DNA of 64,000 nt from an uncultured Ruminiclostridium sp. (GCA_947630175.1 CANRGJ010000002.1:62001-126000), one strand, 5' to 3'. Shown: positions 1-8,660, counted from the first letter of the stretch. The notes: a model not told the origin generated them from the sequence alone. Numbers and translations are program-made.

Positions 1-2
1 TC

Positions 3-839
3 CCCAAAATGGGCGAAAAGGCGTACTTCGTGGCTATCCCCACTTCTGCGGGAACAGGCTCGGAGGTAACTCCCTTTGCCGTTATCACTGACGGAGCGAT
101 AAAATATCCGCTGGCGGACTATGAGCTGCTGCCGAATATGGCGATAGTTGACGCCGACCTGATGATGAGTATGCCTAAGGGGCTGACAAGCGCATCGGGT
201 ATCGACGCGCTGACTCATGCGCTGGAAGCGTATGTTTCGGTAATGGCTACGCCTTTCACCGACGGACTGGCGGAGCAGGCAGGCAGGCTGATATTTGAAA
301 ATCTTCCCTCCTGCTACGAAAACGGAGCTAAAGACCCCAAGGCTATTGAAAATCAGGCTCACGCTTCTACCCTTGCGGGTATGGCGTTTGCAAACGCTTT
401 CTTAGGCGTATGCCACTCGATGGCGCATAAGCTGGGAGCTTATCATCATATCGCTCACGGTATTGCAAATGCGCTGCTTATCGAGGACGTTATCCGCTAC
501 AACTGCGCTGAGGCTCCTGCAAAAATGGGGACGTTCTCCCAGTACGCTTATCCCAATGCAAAGGCAAAATACGCCGCTTTCGCAAAGGCTATGGGATTTG
601 CGGGCAAGAACGACGACGAGAGCGTTGAAAATCTGATAAAGGAAATAGGCAAGCTGAAAAAGAAAATAGGCATAAAGGCAACTATCAAGGATTACGGCGT
701 TGATGAAAAGGTATTCCTTGAAAAGCTGGACGAAATGACGGAACAGGCGTTCGACGACCAATGCACGGGCGCTAATCCCAGATACCCGCTTATGGAAGAG
801 ATAAAGGCGATGTATCTCAAGGCATATTACGGAAAGTGA
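3..839 (+). CDS. adhE: Aldehyde-alcohol dehydrogenase AdhE, C-terminal part (cut by window edge)
   Basis: This is the iron-dependent alcohol dehydrogenase half of a bifunctional acetaldehyde-CoA/alcohol dehydrogenase, which reduces acetyl-CoA to ethanol and recycles NADH in fermentation. The reading frame is open to the window edge, so the gene starts upstream and the ATG at 9 is internal. The segment GIDALTHALEAYVSVMATPFTDG and the His-rich stretch HSMAHKLGAYHHIAHG carry the Asp and His residues that bind Fe2+ in this family. FANAFLGVCHSMAHKLG is closer to AdhE than to stand-alone group III ADHs. The 5' half with the aldehyde dehydrogenase domain is not visible, so a stand-alone Fe-ADH remains a less likely alternative. 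Confidence 0.88.
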   Translation, partial: PKMGEKAYFVAIPTSAGTGSEVTPFAVITDGAIKYPLADYELLPNMAIVDADLMMSMPKGLTSASGIDALTHALEAYVSVMATPFTDGLAEQAGRLIFENLPSCYENGAKDPKAIENQAHASTLAGMAFANAFLGVCHSMAHKLGAYHHIAHGIANALLIEDVIRYNCAEAPAKMGTFSQYAYPNAKAKYAAFAKAMGFAGKNDDESVENLIKEIGKLKKKIGIKATIKDYGVDEKVFLEKLDEMTEQAFDDQCTGANPRYPLMEEIKAMYLKAYYGK

Positions 840-850
840 GGGAATGAGCT

Positions 851-1600
851 ATGAAACTGGACAACGTTATTGCGGTGAGAAAAGACAAGACCGTTTACCG
901 TGACGGGGATATGACCATAAAGGTATTCAACGAAAAATACTCAAAATCCGATATACTAAATGAGGCGCTGAACCTTGCAAGAGTTGAGGAAACGGGGCTG
1001 AATGTTCCCAAGATACACGAGGTCGGCGTGGTTGAGGGAAAGTGGTGCATAGTCACCGACTATATCGAGGGAAAGACACTTGCAAAGTGCTATGAGGAAA
1101 ATCCTGATATGCTGGAGGAATATCTAAAGCTGTTTGTGGAGATACAAATGGAGATACACAGCAAGAGAAGTCCCCTGCTCACAAAGCTGAAGGACAAAAT
1201 GGCAAGAAAAATTTCCCTCAGCGGACTGGACGCTACCACGAGATACGAGCTTTCCACCAGGCTGGACGGTATGCCTAAACACGTCAAGCTGTGCCACGGG
1301 GACTTTATTCCCACAAATATAATCATCAAAAGCGACGGCACGCCGTTCATCATCGACTGGGCGCACGCCACTCAGGGCAACGCCAGCGCTGACGTTGCAA
1401 GGACGTATTTGCAGTTCCACCTGAAAAACAATGCGGATATGGCGGAAAAATATCTGAATATGTTCTGCCTGATGAGCGATACGCCCAAACAGTACGTTCA
1501 GCAGTGGATGCCTATCGTTGCCGCTTCACAGATGGCGAAGGGCAAGGAGGAGGAAAGAGAGTTCCTTACAAGATGGGCAAGCGTGTGTGATTATGAATAA
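851..1600 (+). CDS. APH/choline-kinase-like phosphotransferase
   Basis: A 249-residue member of the aminoglycoside phosphotransferase/choline kinase-like fold. HGDFIPTNI near residue 158 matches the HGDxxxxN catalytic loop, and IIDW about 12 residues later supplies the metal-binding Asp. An early Lys and a VTDYIEGKTL hinge segment fit the N-lobe. It starts 11 nt after adhE and ends at a bidirectional terminator, so it is probably co-transcribed with adhE. The substrate cannot be read from the sequence: small-molecule kinase activity is likely, and a resistance role is not supported by context. Confidence 0.75.
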   Translation: MKLDNVIAVRKDKTVYRDGDMTIKVFNEKYSKSDILNEALNLARVEETGLNVPKIHEVGVVEGKWCIVTDYIEGKTLAKCYEENPDMLEEYLKLFVEIQMEIHSKRSPLLTKLKDKMARKISLSGLDATTRYELSTRLDGMPKHVKLCHGDFIPTNIIIKSDGTPFIIDWAHATQGNASADVARTYLQFHLKNNADMAEKYLNMFCLMSDTPKQYVQQWMPIVAASQMAKGKEEEREFLTRWASVCDYE

Positions 1601-1608
1601 GTAAATAT

Positions 1609-1641
1609 AAAAAACAGCTCCTGTGTGGGAGCTGTTTTTTT
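1609..1641. terminator. Bidirectional Rho-independent terminator
   Basis: An inverted repeat (acagctcc ... ggagctgt) is flanked by A-rich and T-rich runs, between the convergent phosphotransferase and lipoprotein genes. It can serve both strands. Confidence 0.85.
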
Positions 1642-1993
1642 ATTCATATTCTGCCTGCAAGCCGTCTGGTATTTCTGTCACGCTCTGTTCTTTGAGCAGG
1701 ATCGCGCCGCCGTCGGTGGTGAGCCAGCTTACAAGCCATTCTTCTGCGGGAAGGTCTTTATACCTGCTTATCCTGTTGTCTGTATCGCCGTTTACATAGC
1801 CTATCTGCTGTGAGCAGTCGCTTTTTGATACGACGCAGAAAGGAAAATATGTTCTGCCCTCCCATATAACGGAGAATTTTCCGTCCTGCTCCAATGAATG
1901 CATATTTATTAGATCAGCGGATTGAGTCTGAGCGCAGGAAGTAAAGGTCATAATAAAAATAACGGCAAATGCCATAGCAAAAAATTTCTTCAT
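1640..1993 (-). CDS. Small predicted lipoprotein of unknown function
   Basis: A 117-residue protein with a lipoprotein signal peptide: a positive N-terminus, a hydrophobic core and a lipobox-like TSC at residues 18-20, so Cys20 would be lipidated on the outer face of the membrane. The mature part (WEGRTYFPF, QIGYVNGD, WLVSWLTTDGGAILLKE) suggests a small beta-rich domain, but I do not recognise the family. It has its own promoter just upstream and stands alone between two terminators. Confidence 0.7.
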   Translation of the reverse strand: MKKFFAMAFAVIFIMTFTSCAQTQSADLINMHSLEQDGKFSVIWEGRTYFPFCVVSKSDCSQQIGYVNGDTDNRISRYKDLPAEEWLVSWLTTDGGAILLKEQSVTEIPDGLQAEYE

Positions 1994-2014
1994 AAAATCT
2001 CTCCTTCGTTTTTA

Positions 2015-2043
2015 ATTATATCACAGCGTGTGAAAAAATACAA
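2015..2043 (-). promoter_or_regulatory. SigA-type promoter of the lipoprotein gene
   Basis: On the minus strand TTGTAT (2043-2038) and TATAAT (2020-2015) are separated by 17 nt. They lie about 20 nt before the lipoprotein start. Confidence 0.75.
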
Positions 2044-2121
2044 TATTTTCCCAAAGGGCGTGAATATTTCGGCCTTTTAGCGGCACAATAACAACATAAA
2101 ATTTCACTCAGGAGGTATTTT

Positions 2122-2295
2122 ATGACAAGCAAGGAATTACTTTATATCGAAGACGCACTGGGACACGAGCAGTATTTTCAGTCCAAGTGCCAGCAGACCG
2201 CTGCTCAGTTGCAGGACGGCGAGCTTAAGACCTGCGTTCAGCAGATGGCGCAGAAGCACAGTCAGATCTTTCAGAGCTTTTACGGATTGCTTTAA
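2122..2295 (+). CDS. Small CotF-operon protein (57 aa)
   Basis: A 57-codon ORF with an excellent GGAGG 7 nt before its ATG. The product (MTSKELLYIEDALGHEQYF at the start, Gln-rich helical middle) resembles the short helical proteins encoded next to CotF-type spore coat proteins in Clostridia. Its stop is 12 nt before the CotF-like gene, so the two form an operon. It has no signal peptide or membrane segment. The link to the spore coat is inference from its partner. Confidence 0.75.
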   Translation: MTSKELLYIEDALGHEQYFQSKCQQTAAQLQDGELKTCVQQMAQKHSQIFQSFYGLL

Positions 2296-2307
2296 GGGGG
2301 TAGAAAT

Positions 2308-2553
2308 ATGAGCGACAAGAATTTGATGGAAGATATTTTACTGCTGGAAAAGGGCGTGTGCGACCTGTATATGCACGGCGCTATCGAATCCTCGACGGGA
2401 AACGTGCACCAGGCGTTCAGCTCGGCGCTGACTCAGTCCCTTTGTATGCAGGACGACCTTTACGGGAAGATGTCCCAAAAGGGTTGGTATCAGACGGAGC
2501 AGGTGGAGCAGAACAAGATAAACACTGTGAGAACAAAGTTCAGCGGTCAGTAA
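2308..2553 (+). CDS. CotF-like spore coat protein
   Basis: An 81-residue helical protein. The stretches LLLEKGVCDLYMHGAIES and LCMQDDLYGKMSQKGWY are characteristic of the CotF/YhcQ coat protein family. It is preceded by GGGGG at the proper distance and follows the 57-aa partner. Expression in the mother cell during sporulation would be expected from the family. No convincing vegetative promoter is seen upstream of the pair, which fits but does not prove control by a sporulation sigma factor. Confidence 0.82.
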   Translation: MSDKNLMEDILLLEKGVCDLYMHGAIESSTGNVHQAFSSALTQSLCMQDDLYGKMSQKGWYQTEQVEQNKINTVRTKFSGQ

Positions 2554-2566
2554 CGTTGAAAAAAGA

Positions 2567-2603
2567 AAACCGCAGTCCGTTTTATCGGACTGCGGTTTTT
2601 TTA
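2567..2603. terminator. Bidirectional terminator between cotF-like and HD-GYP genes
   Basis: The strong stem aaccgcagtccg/cggactgcggtt has a 6-nt loop and T/A runs on both sides. It overlaps the stop codon of the minus-strand HD-GYP gene. Confidence 0.85.
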
Positions 2604-5582
2604 TTTCTTGAACATTTCCTGTGGGTCGTAGGGCTTTGGCAGAAGGTCCATACAAGGCACCTTGCCCTCTTTGATAAGCTCCAGCATTATATCCACTATC
2701 TTGGGGTCAAACTGGGTGCCTGAGCCCTCTTTAAGCTCGTCTACTATAAGTTCGGTGTCCATATTGCCCTGATAACAGCGGACGCTTGACATTGCGTCGT
2801 AAGAGTCGGCAACGCAGATTATCCTTGCGAAATAAGGTATCTCCTCGCCTTTCAGTCCCTCGTTGTAGCCCTTGCCGTCATAGCGCTCGTGATGATAGCG
2901 GGCGCCGTCGCTAATACCGGGGAGTGAGGTAAAGTCCTTCAGTATCTCGCCGCCGAAGGTGGGGTGCTGCATTATCAGCTTGCGCTCCTCAGGGGTGAGC
3001 TTGCCCGGCTTGTTAAGGATATAATCGGGTATGCCTATCTTTCCTATATCGTGGAGCAGGGCGATATAATAGATTCGCTCCTGATCCTCGGGGGACATTT
3101 TCAGCTTTTTGGCTATTTCAAGGGTGTAGCGGGCTACTCTTTCGGAGTGACCTTTGGTGTATTCGTCCTTTGCGTCTATGGTGTTGGCGAAGGTCCTCAT
3201 CGCCTGATTGATTATATCACGGTATTCCTGCTGGCGGTGCTTAAGGCTTTCGGTCTTGACTCTCAGAATTATCACTACCACCGCAAGGACAACAAGCAGG
3301 AAGGCAACCGCCATAAGTATCCAGAACCAAGGGCGTTCCCACGCCATATATTCCTTATGGACGGCTATCGATACGGTATTCAGCACCGTTTCGCCGTCGG
3401 GAGCAAGCACTTCCAGGCAGAACTGATAATCCCCGCCTGACAGGTTGGTGTAGCTGGCGCTTAGCTCACGGTCGTTGAGTGCGGTGTAGGCTTTGTCGTC
3501 AAAGCCCAGTAACTGATACCTTACCGTTACGTCCCTGCCCGAAAATGACAGCGGCGCAAAGTAGAAGGTGAGACGGGTCACCTGACCGTCTATGACTACG
3601 CTTGCGGGGGCTTCAAAGGTCTTGTCGTCGGCGGTGACTCTGCTTATCACCGCCGCTATTTTGCTGTCTGTCTGCTGAAGGTCGGAGGTGTTGAGCAAGG
3701 ATATGCCGTTGGAGGTGCAAAGGTACATAACGCCGTCCTTAAGGTCGTTCCAGGTGTTGGCGTTCATAGTTCCCGAAAGTCCGTAGGCGGTTCCCACCAC
3801 GTTTACGGGAATATCCTTTCCTGACATAAGCTGAGCCTTATCCAGAATGTTTATGCCGTTGCTCTGCATAAGCCACAGCTGGTCGTCAACGATAGCTATA
3901 TCAAAGATACTTCCTGCGCTCTTGGAATAGTTGTCAAACATACGGAAATCTGAGCCGTCCCAGTAGTAGAGATTGTTCCCTGCGCTGATGAACAGGCCGT
4001 CGGTGTCGGTGTCCTGTATCATTCTCAGGACAACGCCCGCAGTCAGTCCCTGCTCAAAGCCGTACTGGGTGACGTTTCCGTCCTTGATGGCGTAAAAGCC
4101 CTGTCCGTCGCTCCCTGCGTACAGCGTGCCGTCCCTGCCCTCGCAAAGGCAGAGGATTATGGGATAGGAAAGTCCGTTTTCCTCGGTGTAGGTCTGAACG
4201 ACTTTTTTATCCTTTAAAATATTCACGCCGTTCTGGGTGGACGCCGCTATACTGCCGTCGGAAAGCTCAAGTATCATTCTTATGCGGGTGTCGGTCATTC
4301 CCTCCTCCTGCGTGAAGGAGGTGAACTCTCCGCTTTTCGGGTCATAAAGCACAAGACCGTTGTTGTAGTAGGTGCCTATCCAGATATTTCCCTTACTGTC
4401 GCAAAGGATATTTCTCACTCTGTCGCCGTCAAGGGCGTTTGTAAGGTCGTTTGTTACCTTGGAAAAATCCTTGTCAAGAATGATAAGTCCAGTGTCAGTG
4501 CCTATGTAATAGTTTCCGTCGGAAGCCGCTTTTACTACGTTTATTGAAGTTTCGGACAAGCCTGCCTTTTCGTTGGGGTCGTAGTAAAGTCCGTCTATAA
4601 GCTGAATTACGCCGTAGCTGCTGGAGGCTATCCAAACATTCCCCTCGTAATCGAATGCAAGGGCGTTTGCGGCGGAGGTGTGCTCTGCGGCTATCTCGTG
4701 CCAGTCGCCGTCCTCGTCTATGTAGCCCACGCCGTTCAGCGCCGCCGCCCAGATATTACCGTCTGCGCCCTCGCATACAGCGTTGAAGGTGGAGATATTC
4801 CCTGTGGCGTATTCTGTGAGGGAGAAGGAATCGTCGGTGTATTCATCGTCCTTTAAATCAAGGCGGTAAATGTATTTGTCGCTGGTGCCGATGTAAACGT
4901 TATGGGAATTATCGGAACCCATACAGTAAAGGGGGGATTTTGTAAACTTTGAGGAATCAAATCTGTATATCACCTTTCCACCCTTTACGACAGCGGCTAT
5001 GCCGTCGTCAAGGCATATCCAGAGAGCGCCGTTTTTATCGCAGACTATGTTGTACACGGTCATTCCCAGAAGTTCATCTGTAACGGGGACTAGACTGCCG
5101 TTTTCCACCTTGGCAAGTCCTGATGTAGTGCCTGCGTAAACGGTGCCGTTGTTGTCCTCCGCAAAGGTGCGCACGGACAAAAACTGCGTTCTGTCGGCGT
5201 GGGAAAGCAGTGTGAACTCGTTATTCTCAAAAAGATATACCCCAAGGTCGTTTGTTCCTACCCAGAGCCTTCCGTTGCTGTCCTCATACAAGGCACGAAT
5301 GCTGGAGGACTCTATGCCGCCCCAGTCGGAATAGTTTCTGAAGGTGGTGCCGTCGTAGCGGATAAGTCCGCCGTAGCTGCCTATCCACATATAGCCGTCG
5401 GAGGTCTGCAATACCGTGTTGGCTTCGCCTGTGGGGAGACCGTTTGTTTCGTTGTATTCTCGCACTATGCGGTTTTGCAGGGTCGGCTCCTCATACGCCT
5501 CCACGGAAACGGAAAATGCGGCAAATGTGAAAATAAGCGCCGTGGTCAACAGCAGAGCTGAGATTTTCTTTGATCTGTTCAT
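2601..5582 (-). CDS. Membrane sensor: extracellular Reg_prop beta-propellers + HD-GYP phosphodiesterase
   Basis: A 993-residue protein. Residues 1-29 form a signal peptide or first membrane anchor. Residues about 35-650 are repeated two-component-regulator propeller blades (recurring DGYMWIGSYGGL, NGRLWVGTNDLGV, KGNIWIGTYYNNG motifs). A Y_Y_Y-like Ig domain follows (about 660-740), then a membrane helix near 752-778 and a cytoplasmic HD-GYP domain (about 790-980). The HD pair is in LLHDIGKIGI; QHP, the HHERYDGKGY block and VADSYDAM supply further metal ligands. The signature reads GYN instead of GYP. The likely role is hydrolysis of cyclic di-GMP or a related dinucleotide in response to an extracellular, perhaps glycan, signal. 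In Bacteroides the same ectodomain usually sits on a hybrid histidine kinase. Confidence 0.85.
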   Translation of the reverse strand: MNRSKKISALLLTTALIFTFAAFSVSVEAYEEPTLQNRIVREYNETNGLPTGEANTVLQTSDGYMWIGSYGGLIRYDGTTFRNYSDWGGIESSSIRALYEDSNGRLWVGTNDLGVYLFENNEFTLLSHADRTQFLSVRTFAEDNNGTVYAGTTSGLAKVENGSLVPVTDELLGMTVYNIVCDKNGALWICLDDGIAAVVKGGKVIYRFDSSKFTKSPLYCMGSDNSHNVYIGTSDKYIYRLDLKDDEYTDDSFSLTEYATGNISTFNAVCEGADGNIWAAALNGVGYIDEDGDWHEIAAEHTSAANALAFDYEGNVWIASSSYGVIQLIDGLYYDPNEKAGLSETSINVVKAASDGNYYIGTDTGLIILDKDFSKVTNDLTNALDGDRVRNILCDSKGNIWIGTYYNNGLVLYDPKSGEFTSFTQEEGMTDTRIRMILELSDGSIAASTQNGVNILKDKKVVQTYTEENGLSYPIILCLCEGRDGTLYAGSDGQGFYAIKDGNVTQYGFEQGLTAGVVLRMIQDTDTDGLFISAGNNLYYWDGSDFRMFDNYSKSAGSIFDIAIVDDQLWLMQSNGINILDKAQLMSGKDIPVNVVGTAYGLSGTMNANTWNDLKDGVMYLCTSNGISLLNTSDLQQTDSKIAAVISRVTADDKTFEAPASVVIDGQVTRLTFYFAPLSFSGRDVTVRYQLLGFDDKAYTALNDRELSASYTNLSGGDYQFCLEVLAPDGETVLNTVSIAVHKEYMAWERPWFWILMAVAFLLVVLAVVVIILRVKTESLKHRQQEYRDIINQAMRTFANTIDAKDEYTKGHSERVARYTLEIAKKLKMSPEDQERIYYIALLHDIGKIGIPDYILNKPGKLTPEERKLIMQHPTFGGEILKDFTSLPGISDGARYHHERYDGKGYNEGLKGEEIPYFARIICVADSYDAMSSVRCYQGNMDTELIVDELKEGSGTQFDPKIVDIMLELIKEGKVPCMDLLPKPYDPQEMFKK

Positions 5583-5675
5583 CTGATACGCCGCCTGGAC
5601 TGTCAGGCGTTTCTCCTTACTTTTGTGGAGTTTACACTCAGTAAATTCTTAATTGTACATAATTATACACTATAA

Positions 5676-5704
5676 ATTATATCAATGAAAACGAATTTTG
5701 TCAA
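5676..5704 (-). promoter_or_regulatory. Consensus SigA promoter for the HD-GYP sensor
   Basis: On the minus strand TTGACA (5704-5699) and TATAAT (5681-5676) are separated by exactly 17 nt. The predicted leader is about 85 nt long. Confidence 0.85.
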
Positions 5705-5731
5705 TAGAAAAAAGGGGTACGGACAAGCCAA

Positions 5732-5765
5732 AAAATTCCGTGTCCGAATGGACACGGAATTTTCA
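5732..5765 (-). terminator. Terminator of the permease gene
   Basis: The perfect inverted repeat aaaattccgtgtcc/ggacacggaatttt with a 4-nt loop is followed on the minus strand by a T run. It begins at the permease stop codon and separates that gene from the HD-GYP promoter. Confidence 0.88.
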
Positions 5766-6884
5766 GAAGTCTAAAAGGGGCTGAATTATAAAGGCGAAGA
5801 TCAGCAGTATTATCAGCAATACAAAGTTCACGGCGGAAAAGACGAGCATATAACGCTTGTTATCGGCAGACCTGCTCCTGCTGTAAAGCTGGTAGGAGAT
5901 AAGGCTTGCAAGGGACGCAACGGGCGTTCCCAGACCGCCTATGTCCACGCCTAAAAGCAGGGCTTTTGCGTTTTCGGTAAAGCCTGACAGCATTACTGCG
6001 GCGGGGACATTGCTTATCACCTGGGACAGGAGGGCGGAAACTATCAGCTCCCTGCCCTGCATAACGGCGCTGAAAAAGAGGCGTACAGGCTCGATGCGGG
6101 CGATGTTCCCAACAAAAACGAAAAAGCAGACGAAGGTGGCGAGCAAGGCGTAATCCACCTTGAGAAACAGCTTCACGTCGGCTATGAGAGCGAGGAGCGC
6201 AACTATGATAAGGCATATCCAGCCCGGGATAAGGCGGAGGACGGTGGCAATGCTGACAACGAACATAACGGCGTATATCGCCGCTTTAACAGGCGGGAGC
6301 TTTTCCGTCTGTACAGCCTCGGCTTTGCAGGGAGCAGCGGGGAGCAGAAAGACAAGCAGAGTGAGTAGTATGTAGCTGAATATTCCCACAGGGAGCATTA
6401 CCGTGAAAAAGACGGTGACGTCAAGGTCGTATTGGGCGTAGATGTAAAGGTTCTGCGGATTTCCCACGGGGGTCATCATACTGCCAAGATTTGCGGCGAC
6501 GGTCTGTATCACTACTGCGGTAATAAGGCTTTTGCTGTCGTTTATGCGGGAAAACAGCATAAGCGTCAGCGGCACGAAGGTGATAAGGGCGACGTCGTTG
6601 GTAACAAGCATTGAGCTGAAAAAGCAGAGATTCATCAGCAGAAGTCCCAGCTTTCGCACCGTTCCCGCGCGGTGGAGGAGCATTGAGGAAATGCGGTCGA
6701 AAAGCCCTATCCTGCGAAAGCCCGCTACCGCCGTCATAAGGCAGAAAAGCAGGATAAGCACGTCGGTGTTTATGTAGGAGAGATAGGCGCTGTCGGGCGG
6801 GACGGCTATTGCGGACAATAGCGCCGCTAAAAAGGATATGAGAAGAACGAGATGGCTTCTGCACCAGAAAAGAACGGTCTTCAT
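5763..6884 (-). CDS. ArsB/NhaD-type (ion transporter superfamily) permease
   Basis: A 373-residue polytopic membrane protein with about ten hydrophobic segments. The motif MLVTNDVALITFVPLTLML near residues 92-110 and GSMMTPVGNPQNLY near 133-147 are typical of the ArsB/NhaD/citrate-transporter superfamily. A second inverted half carries SNVPAAVMLSGF, the matching signature. Either an anion (arsenite, dicarboxylate, sulfate) or Na+/H+ exchange is possible. No ars regulator or arsenate reductase is adjacent, so arsenic efflux is not supported. It is monocistronic with its own promoter and terminator. Confidence 0.82.
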   Translation of the reverse strand: MKTVLFWCRSHLVLLISFLAALLSAIAVPPDSAYLSYINTDVLILLFCLMTAVAGFRRIGLFDRISSMLLHRAGTVRKLGLLLMNLCFFSSMLVTNDVALITFVPLTLMLFSRINDSKSLITAVVIQTVAANLGSMMTPVGNPQNLYIYAQYDLDVTVFFTVMLPVGIFSYILLTLLVFLLPAAPCKAEAVQTEKLPPVKAAIYAVMFVVSIATVLRLIPGWICLIIVALLALIADVKLFLKVDYALLATFVCFFVFVGNIARIEPVRLFFSAVMQGRELIVSALLSQVISNVPAAVMLSGFTENAKALLLGVDIGGLGTPVASLASLISYQLYSRSRSADNKRYMLVFSAVNFVLLIILLIFAFIIQPLLDF

Positions 6885-6927
6885 TTTTATGTAAAGGCTC
6901 CTTGAGCAGTGAAAATTTTACTTTATG

Positions 6928-6956
6928 ATTATAACGCTTTGTGTGAAATTTTGCAA
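6928..6956 (-). promoter_or_regulatory. SigA-type promoter of the permease
   Basis: On the minus strand TTGCAA (6956-6951) and TATAAT (6933-6928) are separated by 17 nt. They lie about 45 nt before the ATG, next to the 3' end of the DUF3237 gene. Confidence 0.78.
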
Positions 6957-6964
6957 GGAAAATT

Positions 6965-7345
6965 TCAGGGCGCAAAAATCGATACGATAACGCCGCCGTC
7001 AAATGGGGATATTTCCGCTTTCAGCTTTGCCGCTTCAAATTTGGAAAGAGCTTTGCTGTCGGTAATAAGCGAGGGGGAAAAGCCGATTTCAAAATCGCCG
7101 TTGTTTTCGATGAAAATGCGGCAGGAAGAGCCGTCTATGTCAGTTCCCTCCAACATATAGCGGGCGGAAAGAAAGGTTTTTCCGCCGACGGTCTTTTGAG
7201 TATCCACGCCCGTACCGACGATATTTCCGCTGAAATATTTTCCCGCGGCTTCTCCTGTAAAGGGGAGCAGGCAGACCTCGGCGGAAGTTCCCTTTACTGC
7301 GGTGGGAGCGCCTGTGTGTACTTTTATTTCAAACAGCTTTTCCAT
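6965..7345 (-). CDS. DUF3237 family protein
   Basis: A 126-residue cytoplasmic protein with no signal peptide. The pattern (HTGAPTAVKGTSAEVCLLPFTGEAAGKYFSG, then ARYMLEGTDIDGSSCRIFIENNG) matches the single-barrel DUF3237/UPF0311 family, whose function is unknown. I chose the ATG at 7345 because GAGGAG lies 6 nt upstream; the longer frame up to 7408 runs through the promoter. It is divergent from the GH5-like gene. Confidence 0.75.
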   Translation of the reverse strand: MEKLFEIKVHTGAPTAVKGTSAEVCLLPFTGEAAGKYFSGNIVGTGVDTQKTVGGKTFLSARYMLEGTDIDGSSCRIFIENNGDFEIGFSPSLITDSKALSKFEAAKLKAEISPFDGGVIVSIFAP

Positions 7346-7379
7346 TTTTTGCTCCTCTGTCTTATGATATTGCATAAAT

Positions 7380-7408
7380 ATTGTACCATATTTTTGGCTG
7401 GCAGGCAA
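7380..7408 (-). promoter_or_regulatory. SigA-type promoter of the DUF3237 gene
   Basis: On the minus strand TTGCCT (7408-7403) and TACAAT (7385-7380) are separated by 17 nt. The promoter points away from the GH5 promoter at 7430. Confidence 0.72.
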
Positions 7409-7429
7409 CAGTTTCGTTTTCGTTCTCTA

Positions 7430-7458
7430 TTGCAAAAAAGTTGGGGATAATGTATAAT
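7430..7458 (+). promoter_or_regulatory. SigA-type promoter of the GH5-like gene
   Basis: TTGCAA (7430-7435) and TATAAT (7453-7458) are separated by 17 nt. A short leader and AAGGAG precede the ATG at 7496. It may also drive the aryl-acid operon, because only 19 nt separate the GH5 stop from the next gene. Confidence 0.8.
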
Positions 7459-7495
7459 GTAAAATGTAAAATTATATATTCAAGGAGAACAGGCC

Positions 7496-8641
7496 ATGCT
7501 TAAAAAAATCACAGCGCTGTTCATCAGCGCAGTAATGATGATATCCCTTGCCGCCTGCAATAACGAAAATGGCGAGGTACAGGACAGCGGCGAACAAAGC
7601 TCCTCCTCTTCAAGCGGAGAAGTCAGCGGCGAAAGCGGCGACAGCCGTGTCTATATCGAGGGGACGGACTTTTACGTCGGCGGGAAAAAGATATGGTTCA
7701 ACGGCGTGAACACGCCATGGGACAAGTGGAACGATTTCGGCGGCGGATTTGACTATGATTTCTGGGACACGCATTTTGCCCAGCTTAAAGAGGCAGGAGT
7801 AAATGCCACGAGGATATGGATAAACTGCAACGGTCTGGTGGGCGTGCTGATAAATGAGGACGGCTCCTTCGGCTCGGTGACGGACAAGCATTGGAGCGAC
7901 CTTGATTCCCTCTTTGAGCTTGCCGAAAAGCATAAAATTTACATAATGGCGACACTGCTCTCCTTTGACCATTTCAAGGACTCAAATCAGGGTTATCAGA
8001 ACTGGAGGAATATGATACAAAGCTCGGACAACATAGACGGCTTTGTGGACGGATACGTTATTCCCTTTGTGAAAAGATACGACGGCAACGACTATCTGTT
8101 CAGCATAGATCTGATGAACGAATCGGACTGGGTGTTTGAAAATCAGGAGTGCGGGCAGATATCATGGGACAATATCTCAAACCTGTTTGCAAGATGCGCG
8201 GCGGGAATACACGAAAACTCGGACGTGCTGGTGACTGCGGGAATGGGTATCGTCAAGTACAACTCAGACAGCTATGAGGGGAACAAGGTTTCGGACGAGT
8301 ATCTGAAAAAGCTGTCGGGAAACGAAAATTCCTATCTGGATTTTTATTCTCCCCACTATTACGACTGGCAGAAACAATGGTTCGGCTATCCCTTTGACAA
8401 GGCTCCTAAGGCGTACAAGCTGGACGGCACGAAGCCTGCCGTTATAGGTGAATGTGTGGCAAGGGACGACAAGGACCCGCTGGCACAGAGATATGAAAAT
8501 GCATATGACAACGGTTGGAACGGCGTGTTTGCGTGGACGTCCAACGGGATAGACGGCTGCGGAGGCTTTGACGACGTGAAGCCTGCCGCACAGCATATGC
8601 TGGAAAAAGCAAAAAATATGATATTCCCAAATGGAAATTAA
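7496..8641 (+). CDS. GH5-like lipoprotein glycosidase (cellulase/mannanase type)
   Basis: A 381-residue secreted lipoprotein. The signal peptide ends at a lipobox-like LAAC (Cys20), followed by a Ser/Gly/Glu-rich linker to about residue 50. The rest is a (beta/alpha)8 clan-A glycosidase: KIWFNGVNTPWDKW near the start of the barrel, LMNESDW with the Asn-Glu acid/base pair near 203, HYYDWQ near 283, and VIGECVA with the putative nucleophile Glu near 316. It resembles the GH5 beta-mannanase/cellulase group, so it probably cuts beta-1,4-linked polysaccharide at the cell surface. No carbohydrate-binding or dockerin module is present. Substrate specificity cannot be read. Confidence 0.82.
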   Translation: MLKKITALFISAVMMISLAACNNENGEVQDSGEQSSSSSSGEVSGESGDSRVYIEGTDFYVGGKKIWFNGVNTPWDKWNDFGGGFDYDFWDTHFAQLKEAGVNATRIWINCNGLVGVLINEDGSFGSVTDKHWSDLDSLFELAEKHKIYIMATLLSFDHFKDSNQGYQNWRNMIQSSDNIDGFVDGYVIPFVKRYDGNDYLFSIDLMNESDWVFENQECGQISWDNISNLFARCAAGIHENSDVLVTAGMGIVKYNSDSYEGNKVSDEYLKKLSGNENSYLDFYSPHYYDWQKQWFGYPFDKAPKAYKLDGTKPAVIGECVARDDKDPLAQRYENAYDNGWNGVFAWTSNGIDGCGGFDDVKPAAQHMLEKAKNMIFPNGN

Positions 8642-8660
8642 ATGAAAGAGAGGTTGTTTT

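Noticed and set aside
2041-2121. Sporulation sigma (SigK/SigE-like) promoter ahead of the CotF-like pair
   Set aside because: A CATAAAAT-like -10 can be seen but no convincing -35 at the proper distance; too weak to list.
5763-6884. Arsenite efflux pump ArsB
   Set aside because: No arsR, arsC or arsA nearby; the superfamily motif alone does not define the ion.
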